Of a stretch of DNA of 48,772 nt, positions 27,011 through 36,482 are shown one piece after another. The notes under the pieces are model-generated. The model did not search any database, was not told the origin of the DNA, and saw only the letters and a list, made by a program, of their open reading frames with translations. How positions within the stretch are numbered: the stretch's first letter is position 1; the number at the start of each line of letters is the position of its first letter. The translations under genes were made by a program, and so were the position numbers. The DNA is taken from IMG/VR virus record IMGVR_UViG_3300043436_000835, positions 1-48,772 of that record; one strand, given 5' to 3'. This stretch comes from a virus.

Positions 27011-29634
27011 GCTACCTCCGCCAGACCTTTTCTAATAGTGAGCTGTATTGTTCCTGCTCTTTGCTCGACACTGGCACTTCCGTTAAACTGACTGCTTTCT
27101 TCAACAGTTCCGCTACGGATCACCAATTCTGTTCGGCTTGTGAACTCTGCGTTTTCGTCCACGGACCTACGGCCAGAAGGCAAGAACTGATTACCCTGCA
27201 CCACTGCTCCGCCAAGCAGGACCACACCTGATCCTTTTATCTCGCGGATACCGACACCATACACCACAACCTGCTGGAGAGTAAAGCCACCAACACCTGT
27301 AATATCGCGCTCAGCCACACCATCTGTGACTATAGGTCCAAGGTCCACGGAGCCTGAGCCATTCACACCGCGTGAGGCGAGTCCATCAGTAACCACAACG
27401 CGAAGTTGAGCGTTACCACTGGCATCAATCTCGCGCTCAGCTACACCGTCTGCGGAGATTGATGAAAGGGCAGCATCGCCTGATGCTACAATCTCTCGCT
27501 CACCAAGACCGAACACCTGCACACCAAACAGGGTGATGGATCCAGCCCCAGAGATAGTGCGCTCAGCAACACCGCTTGCAACCGCACCGGGCAGCAGTGC
27601 AGAACCAGACGATGTAACATCGCGCTCACCTTCACCAAACACCGTTGGGAAAGCAAGAATCACTGCACCGCTGGCGTCTATCTCACGTTCAGCAACACCA
27701 TCAGCTGTGACCGCACCAAGAGTAATGGCACCTGTTGAGGCAATCTCACGTTCAGCCTCACCAGACCCCGAGACCACTCCAAGTAGAGCGTCGCCTGTGG
27801 CGGTTACCTCACGTTCAGCCGTACCGTCGGTTGCGATTGCGGCAAGTTGAGCAGCGCCACTAGAGACTACGTCACGCTCACCAACACCGTCTGCACTGAC
27901 AACACCTAGCAGCGCATTGCCGGATGATACGACTGTGCGCTCACCTTCACCGGAGGCAGTGATAACACCCAGCGACGGCGAACCACTCGAAGTAATCTCA
28001 CGCCTACCTGTGCCGGATGCGGACACAGTCCCCAAAGTCGCCGCACCCGTAGACGTAATCTCACGTTCAGCAACACCGTCAGTGGTTGGTACGCCGAGTG
28101 TCGCATTGCCGGATGCAGGAACTTCGCGCTCCGCAACACCTTGCGCCTGCGTTGGCCCTAGGACCGCCGCGCCCGCACCCGCAATCTCGCGCTCACCAGT
28201 GCCGTCCGCTGTGACAATACCCAACAGAACAGAACCACTGGAGACCACCTCCCGCTCGCCCAGACCATCAGCTTGAACGGGGGGTAGACTTGGTGTTCCT
28301 GTTGCTGTAATCTCACGCTCACCAGTGCCATCTGCTGTGACTGGCCCAAGGACCACCACTCCAGAAGATGTTACTTCGCGCTCAGCAACACCACTTGCGG
28401 TCAGGGGCGCTAGATTTGCGGCACCAGCACCCGTGACAATACGTTCACCTTCACCGGAGGCTGTGATGGTTCCGAGTGTGACACTACCTGATGATGTAAC
28501 AGTGCGCTCAGCTTCGCCAGTCGTAGCAATCTTTGGTAAATCAGGAGTACCGCTTCCGTTTGCTGTACGAACACCTACACCTGAGGCTGTGGTCGGGCCA
28601 AGTGCAGCGTTACCTGAAGAAGTAATGTCGCGTTCAGCTTCACCTGAAGCTGTAACAGGACCGAGCAGAGCTGTGCCGCTTGACGTAACAACACGCTCAG
28701 CTTCACCAGTCGTAGTAATCTTTGGCAGAGCAGGGGTGCCGCTCCCGTTGGCTGTGCGAACACCAGCACCCGAAGCTGTAACAATACCGAGCGATGGGGT
28801 GCCACTTGATGTAATCTCACGCGCACCAGTGCCGGAACCTGTAGCTGGACCAAGCAAAGCTGTTCCGCTTGACGTGACGACACGTTCAGCTTCACCTGAC
28901 GCCACTATAGTTCCGAGTGTGGCATTGCCTGATGATGTTACAGTACGCTCAGCTTCGCCAGTGGTGACAATCTTCGGTAGAGATGGTGTGCCGCTTCCGT
29001 TTGCCGTACGAACACCAGTGCCCGATGTTGTAGTCGGACCGAGTACAGCATTGCCGGATGATGTGACAACACGTTCAGCTTCACCTGAAGCCGTGACAGC
29101 ACCAAGCGTAGCACTCCCTGACGATACAATGATGCGCTCAGCTTCGCCAGTCGTAGTAATCTTTGGTAGGGATGGAGTACCACTTCCGTTTGCAGTGCGG
29201 ATGCCCGATCCGGAAGATGTAACAGTACCAAGTGCAGCATTGCCGGAGGAAGTAATGTCGCGCTCAGCCTCACCAGAAGCTATAACAGGACCAAGCAGAG
29301 CTGCTCCACTTGATGTTACAGTGCGCTCAGCAACGCCAGTGGTAACAATCTTCGGTAGGGCGGGGGTGCCGCTTCCGTTTGCAGTGCGAATACCTGAGCC
29401 AGAAGATGTGATCTTTGGCAGAGCAGGTGCGCCACTTGATGTAATCTCACGCTCACCAGTGCCGGAAGCTGATACGGCACCAAGTAGAGCCGCACCGCTG
29501 GATGTGACGTCGCGTTCAGCGACTCCAGACGCTGTTACTGCTCCAAGAGTTACGGCCCCGGAGCCAGAGACGATTGTTTTCTCTCCACCGTCATCGGCAA
29601 GTACCGCAGATGCAAGTGGTGTGAATCCGAGCAT
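27007..29634 (-). CDS. Tail fibre-like protein of 38 tandem 21-residue repeats (875 aa)
   Basis: After 17 residues the chain is built of 38 repeats with the pattern ERxxTSSGxAxLGxVxASGxx, keeping Gly8, Leu12 and Gly19, up to residue 816. A distinct 59-residue C-terminal part follows (SGRRSVDENAEFTSRTELVI, in part). Repeats of this length with regular Gly and hydrophobic positions favour a beta-solenoid or a fibrous trimer. It is probably a long tail or side fibre. Surrounding genes are tail fibres and adhesins. The N-terminal attachment part is unusually short. Confidence 0.8.
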   Translation of the reverse strand: MLGFTPLASAVLADDGGEKTIVSGSGAVTLGAVTASGVAERDVTSSGAALLGAVSASGTGEREITSSGAPALPKITSSGSGIRTANGSGTPALPKIVTTGVAERTVTSSGAALLGPVIASGEAERDITSSGNAALGTVTSSGSGIRTANGSGTPSLPKITTTGEAERIIVSSGSATLGAVTASGEAERVVTSSGNAVLGPTTTSGTGVRTANGSGTPSLPKIVTTGEAERTVTSSGNATLGTIVASGEAERVVTSSGTALLGPATGSGTGAREITSSGTPSLGIVTASGAGVRTANGSGTPALPKITTTGEAERVVTSSGTALLGPVTASGEAERDITSSGNAALGPTTASGVGVRTANGSGTPDLPKIATTGEAERTVTSSGSVTLGTITASGEGERIVTGAGAANLAPLTASGVAEREVTSSGVVVLGPVTADGTGEREITATGTPSLPPVQADGLGEREVVSSGSVLLGIVTADGTGEREIAGAGAAVLGPTQAQGVAEREVPASGNATLGVPTTDGVAEREITSTGAATLGTVSASGTGRREITSSGSPSLGVITASGEGERTVVSSGNALLGVVSADGVGERDVVSSGAAQLAAIATDGTAEREVTATGDALLGVVSGSGEAEREIASTGAITLGAVTADGVAEREIDASGAVILAFPTVFGEGERDVTSSGSALLPGAVASGVAERTISGAGSITLFGVQVFGLGEREIVASGDAALSSISADGVAEREIDASGNAQLRVVVTDGLASRGVNGSGSVDLGPIVTDGVAERDITGVGGFTLQQVVVYGVGIREIKGSGVVLLGGAVVQGNQFLPSGRRSVDENAEFTSRTELVIRSGTVEESSQFNGSASVEQRAGTIQLTIRKGLAEVA
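27187..29583 (-). repeat. 38 tandem 63-bp coding repeats with a higher-order period
   Basis: The repeats code for the 21-residue units of the fibre gene (the first unit has 22). Five units share the variant RTANGSGTPxLPKI and fall every three or four units in the first half, so a block of about 189 bp was itself copied. The second half is more diverged. DNA identity between early units is high. Confidence 0.85.
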
Positions 29635-29655
29635 ACCTTACACCTGCGGATTTAA

Positions 29656-31395
29656 TTATGCGATAGCGCCGATGTCGTCAAAATTGATAGGACTCAGATT
29701 GACCCAACCAGTTCCGTTGTAACCTTCGAAGCAGCTTCGTGTTGTGTTGAACCGAATCATACCAACCGATGGAGTGACTGGACGTTGCGCAGTGGTTCCC
29801 ACTGGAACATCCAGAAATCCAGTACCACTCATTATGATGTCACCAGTTACGGTGCCACCAGCTAGAGGCAACTTGGTGCTGTCGGTCGCACTGGTGGCCG
29901 TCGCAGCGTTTCCGGTGATGCTGATACCCCACGTCCCAGAGGCACCCGATCCGGTCAGAGATGGAGCGTAGGAGGTGTAGTTGCTGCTGTCGAGAACAGT
30001 GCGCCACGCTTGAAAAGTGCCGTTGTTCTTTCCTCGAAGCGCGATTTGTCCAGAGCGGTAATCTGCTGCAATCTGATGCTGCCACGAAGAACTGTATGCC
30101 TGAGAGTACAAGGCACCATCGGTGGCGTTACCAGTGAAGTTCGGGACACCCGCCGTGTAGTAGGTGATGCCGTTGCTGTCCAAGGTGTCTGCGTTGACAG
30201 CGGAGTTGGAGCCAGTATTCCTAAAACCAATCCCATCAATCTGGTCAGCCGTCGTCGCCGTAGCAGCATTGCCCGTGATGCTGATGCCCCACGTCCCCGA
30301 AGCGTCACCGCCAGTGCGCGTTGGCACATTGAGGTTGGTCCGAGCCGTGCCAGCGTCAGACGCTCCAGTACCACCGTCAGCGATGGCGAGGTCGGTAATG
30401 CCGGAAATAGACCCACCAGTGATGGAAACAGAGTTTGCGGCCTGCGTAGCTATCGTTCCGAGGCCAAGCGTGGTTCTTTGCGCCGCAGCATCTGCATCAT
30501 CAAGAATCGCGCGTCCAGCGGCAGTGAGGCTGGCTGTAGCATAGGTATCCGAAGCGGTCGTGTAGATCATCTGATCTGCGGAAGTGGTCAGACCCGAAAT
30601 AGATTGTAAACCAGCGTCATACGCTTGCACGTTGGACCCGATGGCGAGGCCGAGGTTTGTGCGCGCTGTACCTGCGTCAGATGCACCCGTACCACCGTTG
30701 GCGACAGATAGATCAGCGCCAGACCAATTATCGTTACTAATTGTGCTTGCCGTGGCAAGGGAGCCAAGGCCGAGGGAAGTTCTTGCCGTCGCCCCGCTTT
30801 CAGCTACCCACGTCGTCCCATTACCGACAATAAAGTTGCTGTCAGTGACCGCAAGACCCGCAATCGCCTGCAAATCAGCATCATAAGCTTGCACGTTTGT
30901 GCCAATCGCGACCCCAAGATTGGTGCGGGCTGTTGCAGTGTTTGCTAGATCAGAAAGATTGTTCGCTTTGAGTGTTGCGTCATTAGCAATCTCAGCGTTC
31001 ACAAACGCAGTCGTAGCGATCTGCGTGGTATTCGTGCCGACGGCAGCGGTCGGAGCGGTGGGCGTTCCCGTAAAAGCGGGGGAGGCTAGTAATGCAAGCT
31101 CGTTAAAATCTTCAGCTGTTGCGGTCACGTAGACCGTGGCGTTGCCGCCCAGTGACAAGAGTGATCCTGTGCTCGACGAGAGCAACGAACGAGCAAGAGT
31201 TGTTCCGGTAGCGGTGTATGTTCCGTTACCGATCTCCCAAGCTGTTCCTTCTTCGATGACGTAACGAACAACATCTGCGTTCACAACCCCTGCTGCTGCG
31301 AACGTCTGGAAGCCAGAGGCCGCAGAACCGAGAGTTATGGTCCCGGTTCCAACAGTTGTGGTCGTCATCTTTGCCCGATTGACGAGCTTTGCCAT
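29656..31395 (-). CDS. Tail fibre protein with LG-repeat and C-terminal head (579 aa)
   Basis: The N-terminus ([20 protein letters not shown], in part) is a common attachment start of phage tail fibres. The shaft holds repeated [20 protein letters not shown] and [15 protein letters not shown]-type units, typical of trimeric collagen-like or beta fibres. The last 60 residues ([29 protein letters not shown]) are a known fibre end module. It is likely a receptor-binding or fibre protein. The ATG at 31395 has GGAG seven bases upstream; the GTG at 31398 is not preferred. Confidence 0.88.
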   Translation of the reverse strand: MAKLVNRAKMTTTTVGTGTITLGSAASGFQTFAAAGVVNADVVRYVIEEGTAWEIGNGTYTATGTTLARSLLSSSTGSLLSLGGNATVYVTATAEDFNELALLASPAFTGTPTAPTAAVGTNTTQIATTAFVNAEIANDATLKANNLSDLANTATARTNLGVAIGTNVQAYDADLQAIAGLAVTDSNFIVGNGTTWVAESGATARTSLGLGSLATASTISNDNWSGADLSVANGGTGASDAGTARTNLGLAIGSNVQAYDAGLQSISGLTTSADQMIYTTASDTYATASLTAAGRAILDDADAAAQRTTLGLGTIATQAANSVSITGGSISGITDLAIADGGTGASDAGTARTNLNVPTRTGGDASGTWGISITGNAATATTADQIDGIGFRNTGSNSAVNADTLDSNGITYYTAGVPNFTGNATDGALYSQAYSSSWQHQIAADYRSGQIALRGKNNGTFQAWRTVLDSSNYTSYAPSLTGSGASGTWGISITGNAATATSATDSTKLPLAGGTVTGDIIMSGTGFLDVPVGTTAQRPVTPSVGMIRFNTTRSCFEGYNGTGWVNLSPINFDDIGAIA

Positions 31396-31410
31396 CACTG
31401 CGCTCCTTTA

Positions 31411-31791
31411 TCAGGTAGCGGGCATCGTAACAGTGAACGACGAAATAGAGATGGTGTCACCAGCGCCAATGTTCAAGGACGACAGATTGAGGTCCGAACC
31501 AGAAGTTGCGACGTTGCCACGCAGAACTTCAGTGTTATTCCGGTCCTGGAACTTGAAACGAGCAGCCGTGCCACCCGTAGCCGTGGTGTCAGCAGCGATG
31601 GTGTTCGCAGTTGCAACACCCGTTGCAGCGGCACCGAACGCAGGATTTGCGAAGGCGAGAGTTGCTACCTCAACGTCAGAAGACGTCATGATAACAATGT
31701 CTCCGTTCGCGTCAGTAGTGCCAACGTCAATCAGGTCGACAACCGCATTGCAGGCAGCATTTCTTGCGGCAGTAGTCAGTGTGATAGCCAT
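31411..31791 (-). CDS. Small beta-rich structural protein (126 aa)
   Basis: The pattern TLTTAARNAACNAVVDLIDVG, DVEVATLAFANPAFGAAATG and AARFKFQDRNNTEVLRGNV, ending in a run of short strands, is common next to tail-fibre genes of marine phages. It is probably a small virion or fibre-associated protein. I know no proven function. The 15-base gap to the fibre gene carries its ribosome site. Confidence 0.65.
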   Translation of the reverse strand: MAITLTTAARNAACNAVVDLIDVGTTDANGDIVIMTSSDVEVATLAFANPAFGAAATGVATANTIAADTTATGGTAARFKFQDRNNTEVLRGNVATSGSDLNLSSLNIGAGDTISISSFTVTMPAT

Positions 31792-31793
31792 AA

Positions 31794-32102
31794 TCAGATC
31801 TCCAGCTTGATTTCAGTTCCTGCGGGGACGTCAGAGCGTACAGAGAGTTTGACGTAAAGCTCTCCGTCATAAATCTCAGTAACGGCCACCAGATCGTCAA
31901 CTGCACGATATCCTTCGGCGGTTTTCTCAAGGCGCTTGGTGCCTTGAGCATCGCGAGCGTGTGGTCCGGTCCAAATACCGAGTTCCACTTTTTCTTCGTG
32001 GGTCAGCATTCCGATGACAGCAGGGTGAACGCTGCTTGGATCATCAATCTTGGGCTTGCCATTGCTATCTCTTACGAGACCATACCCGACCTTGGTCGAC
32101 AT
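31794..32102 (-). CDS. Small structural-region protein (102 aa)
   Basis: The ATG at 32102 has a GGAGG five bases upstream. The protein begins with a strand-rich stretch (TKVGYGLVRDSNGKPKIDD), then a helix (VIGMLTHEEKVELGI), and ends with beta strands (ELYVKLSVRSDVPAGTEIKL). It could be a fibre-associated or capsid decoration protein; no family is recognised. Confidence 0.6.
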   Translation of the reverse strand: MSTKVGYGLVRDSNGKPKIDDPSSVHPAVIGMLTHEEKVELGIWTGPHARDAQGTKRLEKTAEGYRAVDDLVAVTEIYDGELYVKLSVRSDVPAGTEIKLEI

Positions 32103-32162
32103 ATTATCCTCCGCTGATTTTGTGTAAGATACCACAGACACCTATTCTTGGCAACGGGTGTA

Positions 32163-32477
32163 TCAATCTGCGGGATACGGATAGCGGGCCTTGATCTCAG
32201 CGACCTTGGCTTCCCATTCGGCTATCGTTGCCTCGCCGCGCTGGGACATAAAGAACAGTGGGTCGGCTTCGGCCTCGTAGGCTGCCTTACGAGCCGCTTC
32301 CTGCTCCTCGCGTGTCGGCATGACGGGCGGTGGGGGCGAGAAAGTAGAGCCGTCGTAAAGCCAGCCGGGACCAGCTTCTTCAGTTTCCGGCCAACTCGCG
32401 CACCAGTCTGGGATGTTCTGCGGGTCAACCAAGATGACGTTGACCACGACCCCGTTGGAGATTTCAGCTTTTCTCAT
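32163..32477 (-). CDS. Tail-fibre assembly-like protein (104 aa)
   Basis: The pattern ISNGVVVNVILVDPQNIPDW, then GPGWLYDGSTFSPPPP and a helical C-terminal part (TREEQEAARKAAYEAEAD) follows the small proteins found directly after phage fibre genes and often called tail-fibre assembly or chaperone-like. Here it follows the glycine-rich adhesin gene. The ATG at 32477 overlaps nothing but sits just after the upstream stop. Confidence 0.65.
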   Translation of the reverse strand: MRKAEISNGVVVNVILVDPQNIPDWCASWPETEEAGPGWLYDGSTFSPPPPVMPTREEQEAARKAAYEAEADPLFFMSQRGEATIAEWEAKVAEIKARYPYPAD

Positions 32478-32482
32478 GTCGA

Positions 32483-33538
32483 TCACCCAATTGTCCAAAC
32501 GCGAACTTCGCCACGCGCACCAGCGCCTCCGTTGTTACCACGGCCACCCCCGCCACCGCCACCCGGCGCGCTTCCAGGAGTTCCGACACCCGTGACGCCA
32601 CCAGCTCCGCCTGCGCCACCATATCTGGAAGTTCCGCCCGGCTGCACCGTAGTCTGGCCCCCGCCGCCGCCGCCGCCGCCAAACCAGCCGTTCCCTCCGT
32701 CATTGCCCCCACTTCCGCCGCCGCCGCCCCAAAAAATGCCAGGCGCGCCAACCGCGCCTGTGCTGCCCCCATTGCCGCCCCAGACGCCGAGGGAAATATA
32801 AGAAACAGCGCTGACTTCGTAGCTGCCGCCATTGCCCCCGTTGGCTGCGATAGGGCTAGCCGTCCTGCCACCACCTCCGGCAAAGGCTGTAAGAACTGTC
32901 CCGAAAGTGGAGCTGCCGCCGTCTCCGGCGGTAGAAGGTGTCGAGTCTGTTGTCGATCCAGCCCCGCCTGCCCCAACGGTTACCGATACAGTAGCCCCCA
33001 GAGAGGATGCTAAAAATTCTCTGCACTGGTAAGCGCCTCCGCCCCCTCCCGCTGAGATACGGTCGGTGCCAATAGGGCAGCGAGAACCACCGCCACCACC
33101 GCCCCACGCTTCAACAATCACAATCGCGTCAGCAGAAAGATTGCTGGGCTTGGTCCATGTGCCTGATGCGGTGAAGACTTGGTAGTTTACATGAGAGCCA
33201 AGCACTGCAATAGCTTGGGACGTGCGAAGCGGTGTCATCAAATTGGTGTTGTTGGTGCCAGCTTCGGCTTCCGCCTGAGACGCAATAGAACCTCCGCCAG
33301 ATGGCGTAAACGTCCCCGCTGCCTCGTCAATCGTGCCGAGGTTAATCCACGCACTGTTTGCCTCGTTCCGCTTCTTGAGAATGTTCGTGGCAGTGTCATA
33401 CCAGAGCATGTTCGCATACGGGGTGGCGGGGGCTGTCGCGTTGGAGTTTGTTGAGACAATGGCTTGCAGCACACTGTTCAGATCAGATCTAAACGCGGTT
33501 GCACTCTGGTTGTCGATTACGTAGTCATGTGTGGCCAT
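32483..33538 (-). CDS. Glycine-rich tail adhesin (351 aa)
   Basis: Residues about 1-115 form an attachment part (THDYVIDNQSATAFRSDLNS, WYDTATNILKKRN). Then TASGTWTKPSNLSADAIVIV with WGGGGGGS begins a long region rich in GG runs (about 140-345), with blocks such as WGGNGGSTGAVGAPG, FGGGGGGGG and PGGGGGGGRG, ending ARGEVRVWTIG. The Gly blocks with aromatic turns recall the polyglycine-II sandwich of phage S16 gp38-type adhesins. It likely binds the host receptor. AGGAGG precedes the ATG. Confidence 0.82.
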   Translation of the reverse strand: MATHDYVIDNQSATAFRSDLNSVLQAIVSTNSNATAPATPYANMLWYDTATNILKKRNEANSAWINLGTIDEAAGTFTPSGGGSIASQAEAEAGTNNTNLMTPLRTSQAIAVLGSHVNYQVFTASGTWTKPSNLSADAIVIVEAWGGGGGGSRCPIGTDRISAGGGGGAYQCREFLASSLGATVSVTVGAGGAGSTTDSTPSTAGDGGSSTFGTVLTAFAGGGGRTASPIAANGGNGGSYEVSAVSYISLGVWGGNGGSTGAVGAPGIFWGGGGGSGGNDGGNGWFGGGGGGGGQTTVQPGGTSRYGGAGGAGGVTGVGTPGSAPGGGGGGGRGNNGGAGARGEVRVWTIG

Positions 33539-33552
33539 TATCCACCTCCTGT

Positions 33553-36081
33553 TTAGTTGTGCCAGACACGTGCTGTAAGCGCCGTGATGCTTGGTGTAGC
33601 TCCCGCAGTTTGCGACACTAGGTCTATCTTAAACTGAAAAGCCCACCCAAAGAAATCACCACCCTTGTAGATGGTCCAAGGCGACCAAGTCGGGGAGAGA
33701 GTAGGGTCTGTGTTCGTGGAACGAATAAACATAACAACGTCTATGTCACTAAGATCAGAGTTACCTGTGAAGTTGTCGAAAAAACCCGGCTGTGAGTCGA
33801 ACAGGCCAACAATCGAGTCAAACAGAGCAAGAGTTGTAGAGTGACGAACCAAAGTCACATCAGTTCTGGCTCTTACGCGCCGCGCCGCACCCGTGTTGAT
33901 GTAGTCCGAAAACTGATATGTGCCACTCAAACCAGACGTGATGCGCAGCGCTCCACTGACTACAGAACAGTTAGTCTTCGAGCCAGCAAATGTCGGACTA
34001 TCTGTAAGTGACAGAGAAGTAGCAAACTGCTCAAAAGCTGAGTCACCTAAAACCACAGAAGCGTAGCTTGGTGACGAGACACCAGTCTTATCAACAGCTC
34101 GAATCATATATGTTCCGGGTCGAGCAGGTATAATCACACTACTTCCAGGACGGGCGACCTTGTCAACCGCCGTGGTGGCGTTAGCGAAAGTGGCCCCAGT
34201 CTCCTCAATTGCGTAACGCACCATATAGTGAGACAAATCTGCGTCTGGAACAGGGGTCCACTCCAACACAATCGTACCGCCCGACACATATCCGTGCGCA
34301 CCTGTTACGTCCTGAGGTGGTGCATTCACACCTGAAACTTGGAACAGGTTGTAATAAACCCAATCACCACGGACACCAATCTGGTTGTATGCACGGGCAC
34401 GAACGTCATAGTCACCGTCGCCAACGTCGATAATCTCATAGCGTCCTGGAGCACCCACACCGACACCCTTCCAGTTGGTGTCAGCTGACGGTTTGAACTG
34501 CACCTCAACACGATCAATAAAGAACGCAGACGCAGTTATGTTCACCACAATCGTGTTGGTCAACTTCTCATAGATGAGTCGTGGAACTTGAGTTAATCCG
34601 ATAGAAATCGCAGGAACAAAGTAGGGGTCCGGCAGGTTCGTGTTGTTGGATATAATTGCTTCTTCTTCGGCAAGCCAATCAAAAGCAGCAGAGCTGGTCT
34701 CACGTAAATTCATACTGATTTTCAACTCATTTGAATCAGTATCCTGATAGAACTTCCACCCGATAACCTCAAACACCTTGGCTGACCACCCGTAACGCAC
34801 CACGGTGAGAGCTACAATATCGCCGACCTGAACATCAAGGGCTGAAAGACCGAAATCAGCCGATATAATCATCTGCTCTCTTCCACGGAACAGAGTCATT
34901 TTTGCAATACGCTGTGCCATTGCTGAGGATGTTGTGAACGGCAACTCGAGGTCTAGTTCTGATTTGACACCACCATCTTCAATCTCAAACGGGGTACTCG
35001 TGATTTTGGGATAGTCCACAGTGACATAGTCTTGGGCAGCATCGTTAAACGTTCCCTGCACCGCGTTAAAGATTTCAGACATACTGACGCGAGTTTGGAG
35101 CGTTACCGGACCACGAAGATCATCCAGTGTGAAGGTCTTCACCGGAGGAGTGTAGTAGCCCACCTTGAGTTTCCACTCACCTTGGCCCCAGAATAGTGTT
35201 CCAGCACAAGCAGTCAGCATAGACTGCAAGTTGTCACCAATGTTAGTCGCAGACGAGATAACACCGTTCACCTCATAACGCTTTTCTGTTCCACCAGCAG
35301 CCAGCGTGACGTTCTCATCACACACGAGCCTTGATGCGATGAGCATGTTGTCATCAATACTTGTATCACCCATACCACGTTCATCGGTCACATAATCACG
35401 AATACAGAGTGCAGCATTCCTAGAGAAAGCAGTTGCACCTGTGCTTGGATTAAAGACGAGTTTGCCATCAACAACCGCAGTGATGTTTGGAATACCGTTC
35501 GTGAATACGTCTTGATCATACTCAAGACGAGCATAGATGTATGCGATCCCTTGGCCACGGAATGAAGTATCTGCAGACGTTTCAGCGGCTAAATCAGGGT
35601 CAACAACCTGCGCATCCGAACCAAGAAGTTTCTTAATTCTTATTTTAGAGTTCCAAGGTGCAGATGTAACGAACCCGGTGGTTGAGTTCACTGTCACAAT
35701 TTCATCGTTGATGTATATATCACCAATTGACTGAACTTGGTGTCCAGCCAAACAGATGACCATATGTAGAAATTCGTTGTTATTCCCAGTAGACTCATAA
35801 AACGTAATTGTTCCACCTTTTCTCACGCGACCATAGACGTACTGCTGTGGAGCAGTGCCATCCAAAGCGTTCGTGAGAAGTCCTCGCGTACCTGAAAAAT
35901 CAGGCTTTGGACCAAGAGCTTTGAGTGCCCAAGACGTTACGAGTGTGGTGCCCACATACCAGAGAACCGCTGGGATTGTGAAAGCATAAGCAGATCCAGC
36001 AAAAAAGAGAGTGAAAGAAACTGGCTCACGGAGAATTACCGGAGCTACAGAACCCGTCAACAATCTTTTCAGTGGTGTCAT
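33553..36081 (-). CDS. Tail tip/host-specificity protein J-like (842 aa)
   Basis: The ATG at 36081 overlaps the stop of the hydrolase gene (ATGA). After an N-terminal hydrophobic stretch (VSFTLFFAGSAYAFTIPAVLW) come features of the J/megatron family: FSGTRGLLTNALDGTAPQQY, VYGRVRKGGTITF, NGIPNITAVVDGKL, then TQTRVSMSEIFNAVQ-type segments and fibronectin-like domains (VTGAHGYVSGGTIVLEW, AVDKTGVSSPSYAS). It forms the tail tip hub and binds or contacts the host. The order after the tape measure is that of gene transfer agent tails. Confidence 0.88.
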   Translation of the reverse strand: MTPLKRLLTGSVAPVILREPVSFTLFFAGSAYAFTIPAVLWYVGTTLVTSWALKALGPKPDFSGTRGLLTNALDGTAPQQYVYGRVRKGGTITFYESTGNNNEFLHMVICLAGHQVQSIGDIYINDEIVTVNSTTGFVTSAPWNSKIRIKKLLGSDAQVVDPDLAAETSADTSFRGQGIAYIYARLEYDQDVFTNGIPNITAVVDGKLVFNPSTGATAFSRNAALCIRDYVTDERGMGDTSIDDNMLIASRLVCDENVTLAAGGTEKRYEVNGVISSATNIGDNLQSMLTACAGTLFWGQGEWKLKVGYYTPPVKTFTLDDLRGPVTLQTRVSMSEIFNAVQGTFNDAAQDYVTVDYPKITSTPFEIEDGGVKSELDLELPFTTSSAMAQRIAKMTLFRGREQMIISADFGLSALDVQVGDIVALTVVRYGWSAKVFEVIGWKFYQDTDSNELKISMNLRETSSAAFDWLAEEEAIISNNTNLPDPYFVPAISIGLTQVPRLIYEKLTNTIVVNITASAFFIDRVEVQFKPSADTNWKGVGVGAPGRYEIIDVGDGDYDVRARAYNQIGVRGDWVYYNLFQVSGVNAPPQDVTGAHGYVSGGTIVLEWTPVPDADLSHYMVRYAIEETGATFANATTAVDKVARPGSSVIIPARPGTYMIRAVDKTGVSSPSYASVVLGDSAFEQFATSLSLTDSPTFAGSKTNCSVVSGALRITSGLSGTYQFSDYINTGAARRVRARTDVTLVRHSTTLALFDSIVGLFDSQPGFFDNFTGNSDLSDIDVVMFIRSTNTDPTLSPTWSPWTIYKGGDFFGWAFQFKIDLVSQTAGATPSITALTARVWHN

Positions 36082-36482
36082 GGTTTTGTCCAGGCCAACT
36101 CTACATCCGCCACAGACAGGTATACCACACCCCCCGCTTGCAGAAAAGCAGCGTTTACTCCAACACAAAGTCCCAGAGCCTTACCTGTGAACCATCCAGT
36201 GTGTCCGAAGGTCATAACAAGTGCGCCGCGCGGGGGGAGCTTGTCTGCACGCTGGAGTCTGCTGTCGATAGCTTCTACAAAAGAATTAAAGCCATACTCT
36301 TGCCGTAAGTCATCTGGTGAGCGCGCTGCAATGTAGCGACCCAACCAGTCATCGGCCCAACCGTAGCCATACATTCTCTTCCATGCCTCATTTGTGAACG
36401 TGAGGCAGTCGTGGCGACCAAGCCTGAATGGCTTGTCTGCAATCTCTTGCAGGTAGTTGTTTAGGATTGTTTCCGGCCCCAT
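36078..36482 (-). CDS. NlpC/P60-like tail peptidase or DUF6950-type protein (134 aa)
   Basis: RLGRHDCLTFTNEAWKRMYG (about 21-40) holds the likely catalytic Cys, and ALVMTFGHTGWFTGKALGLCV (about 93-113) offers a His, in the layout of NlpC/P60-like hydrolases found in the tail tip of siphoviruses and gene transfer agents. The usual D-C start and second His are only partly evident, so an inactive relative is possible. It overlaps the upstream gene by 22 bases and the J-like gene by 4. Confidence 0.78.
   Translation of the reverse strand: MGPETILNNYLQEIADKPFRLGRHDCLTFTNEAWKRMYGYGWADDWLGRYIAARSPDDLRQEYGFNSFVEAIDSRLQRADKLPPRGALVMTFGHTGWFTGKALGLCVGVNAAFLQAGGVVYLSVADVELAWTKP

Noticed and set aside
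27187-29583. The tandem array as a CRISPR or non-coding satellite
   Set aside because: Units are contiguous, 63 bp long, without unique spacers, and keep an open frame with conserved residues. They are protein repeats.
28325-29722. A 465-codon rightward open frame opposite the repeat-bearing fibre gene
   Set aside because: It is the complement of the 63-bp repeats; because the repeat length is a multiple of three, an antisense frame stays open by periodicity. It has no ribosome site or promoter and is low-complexity.
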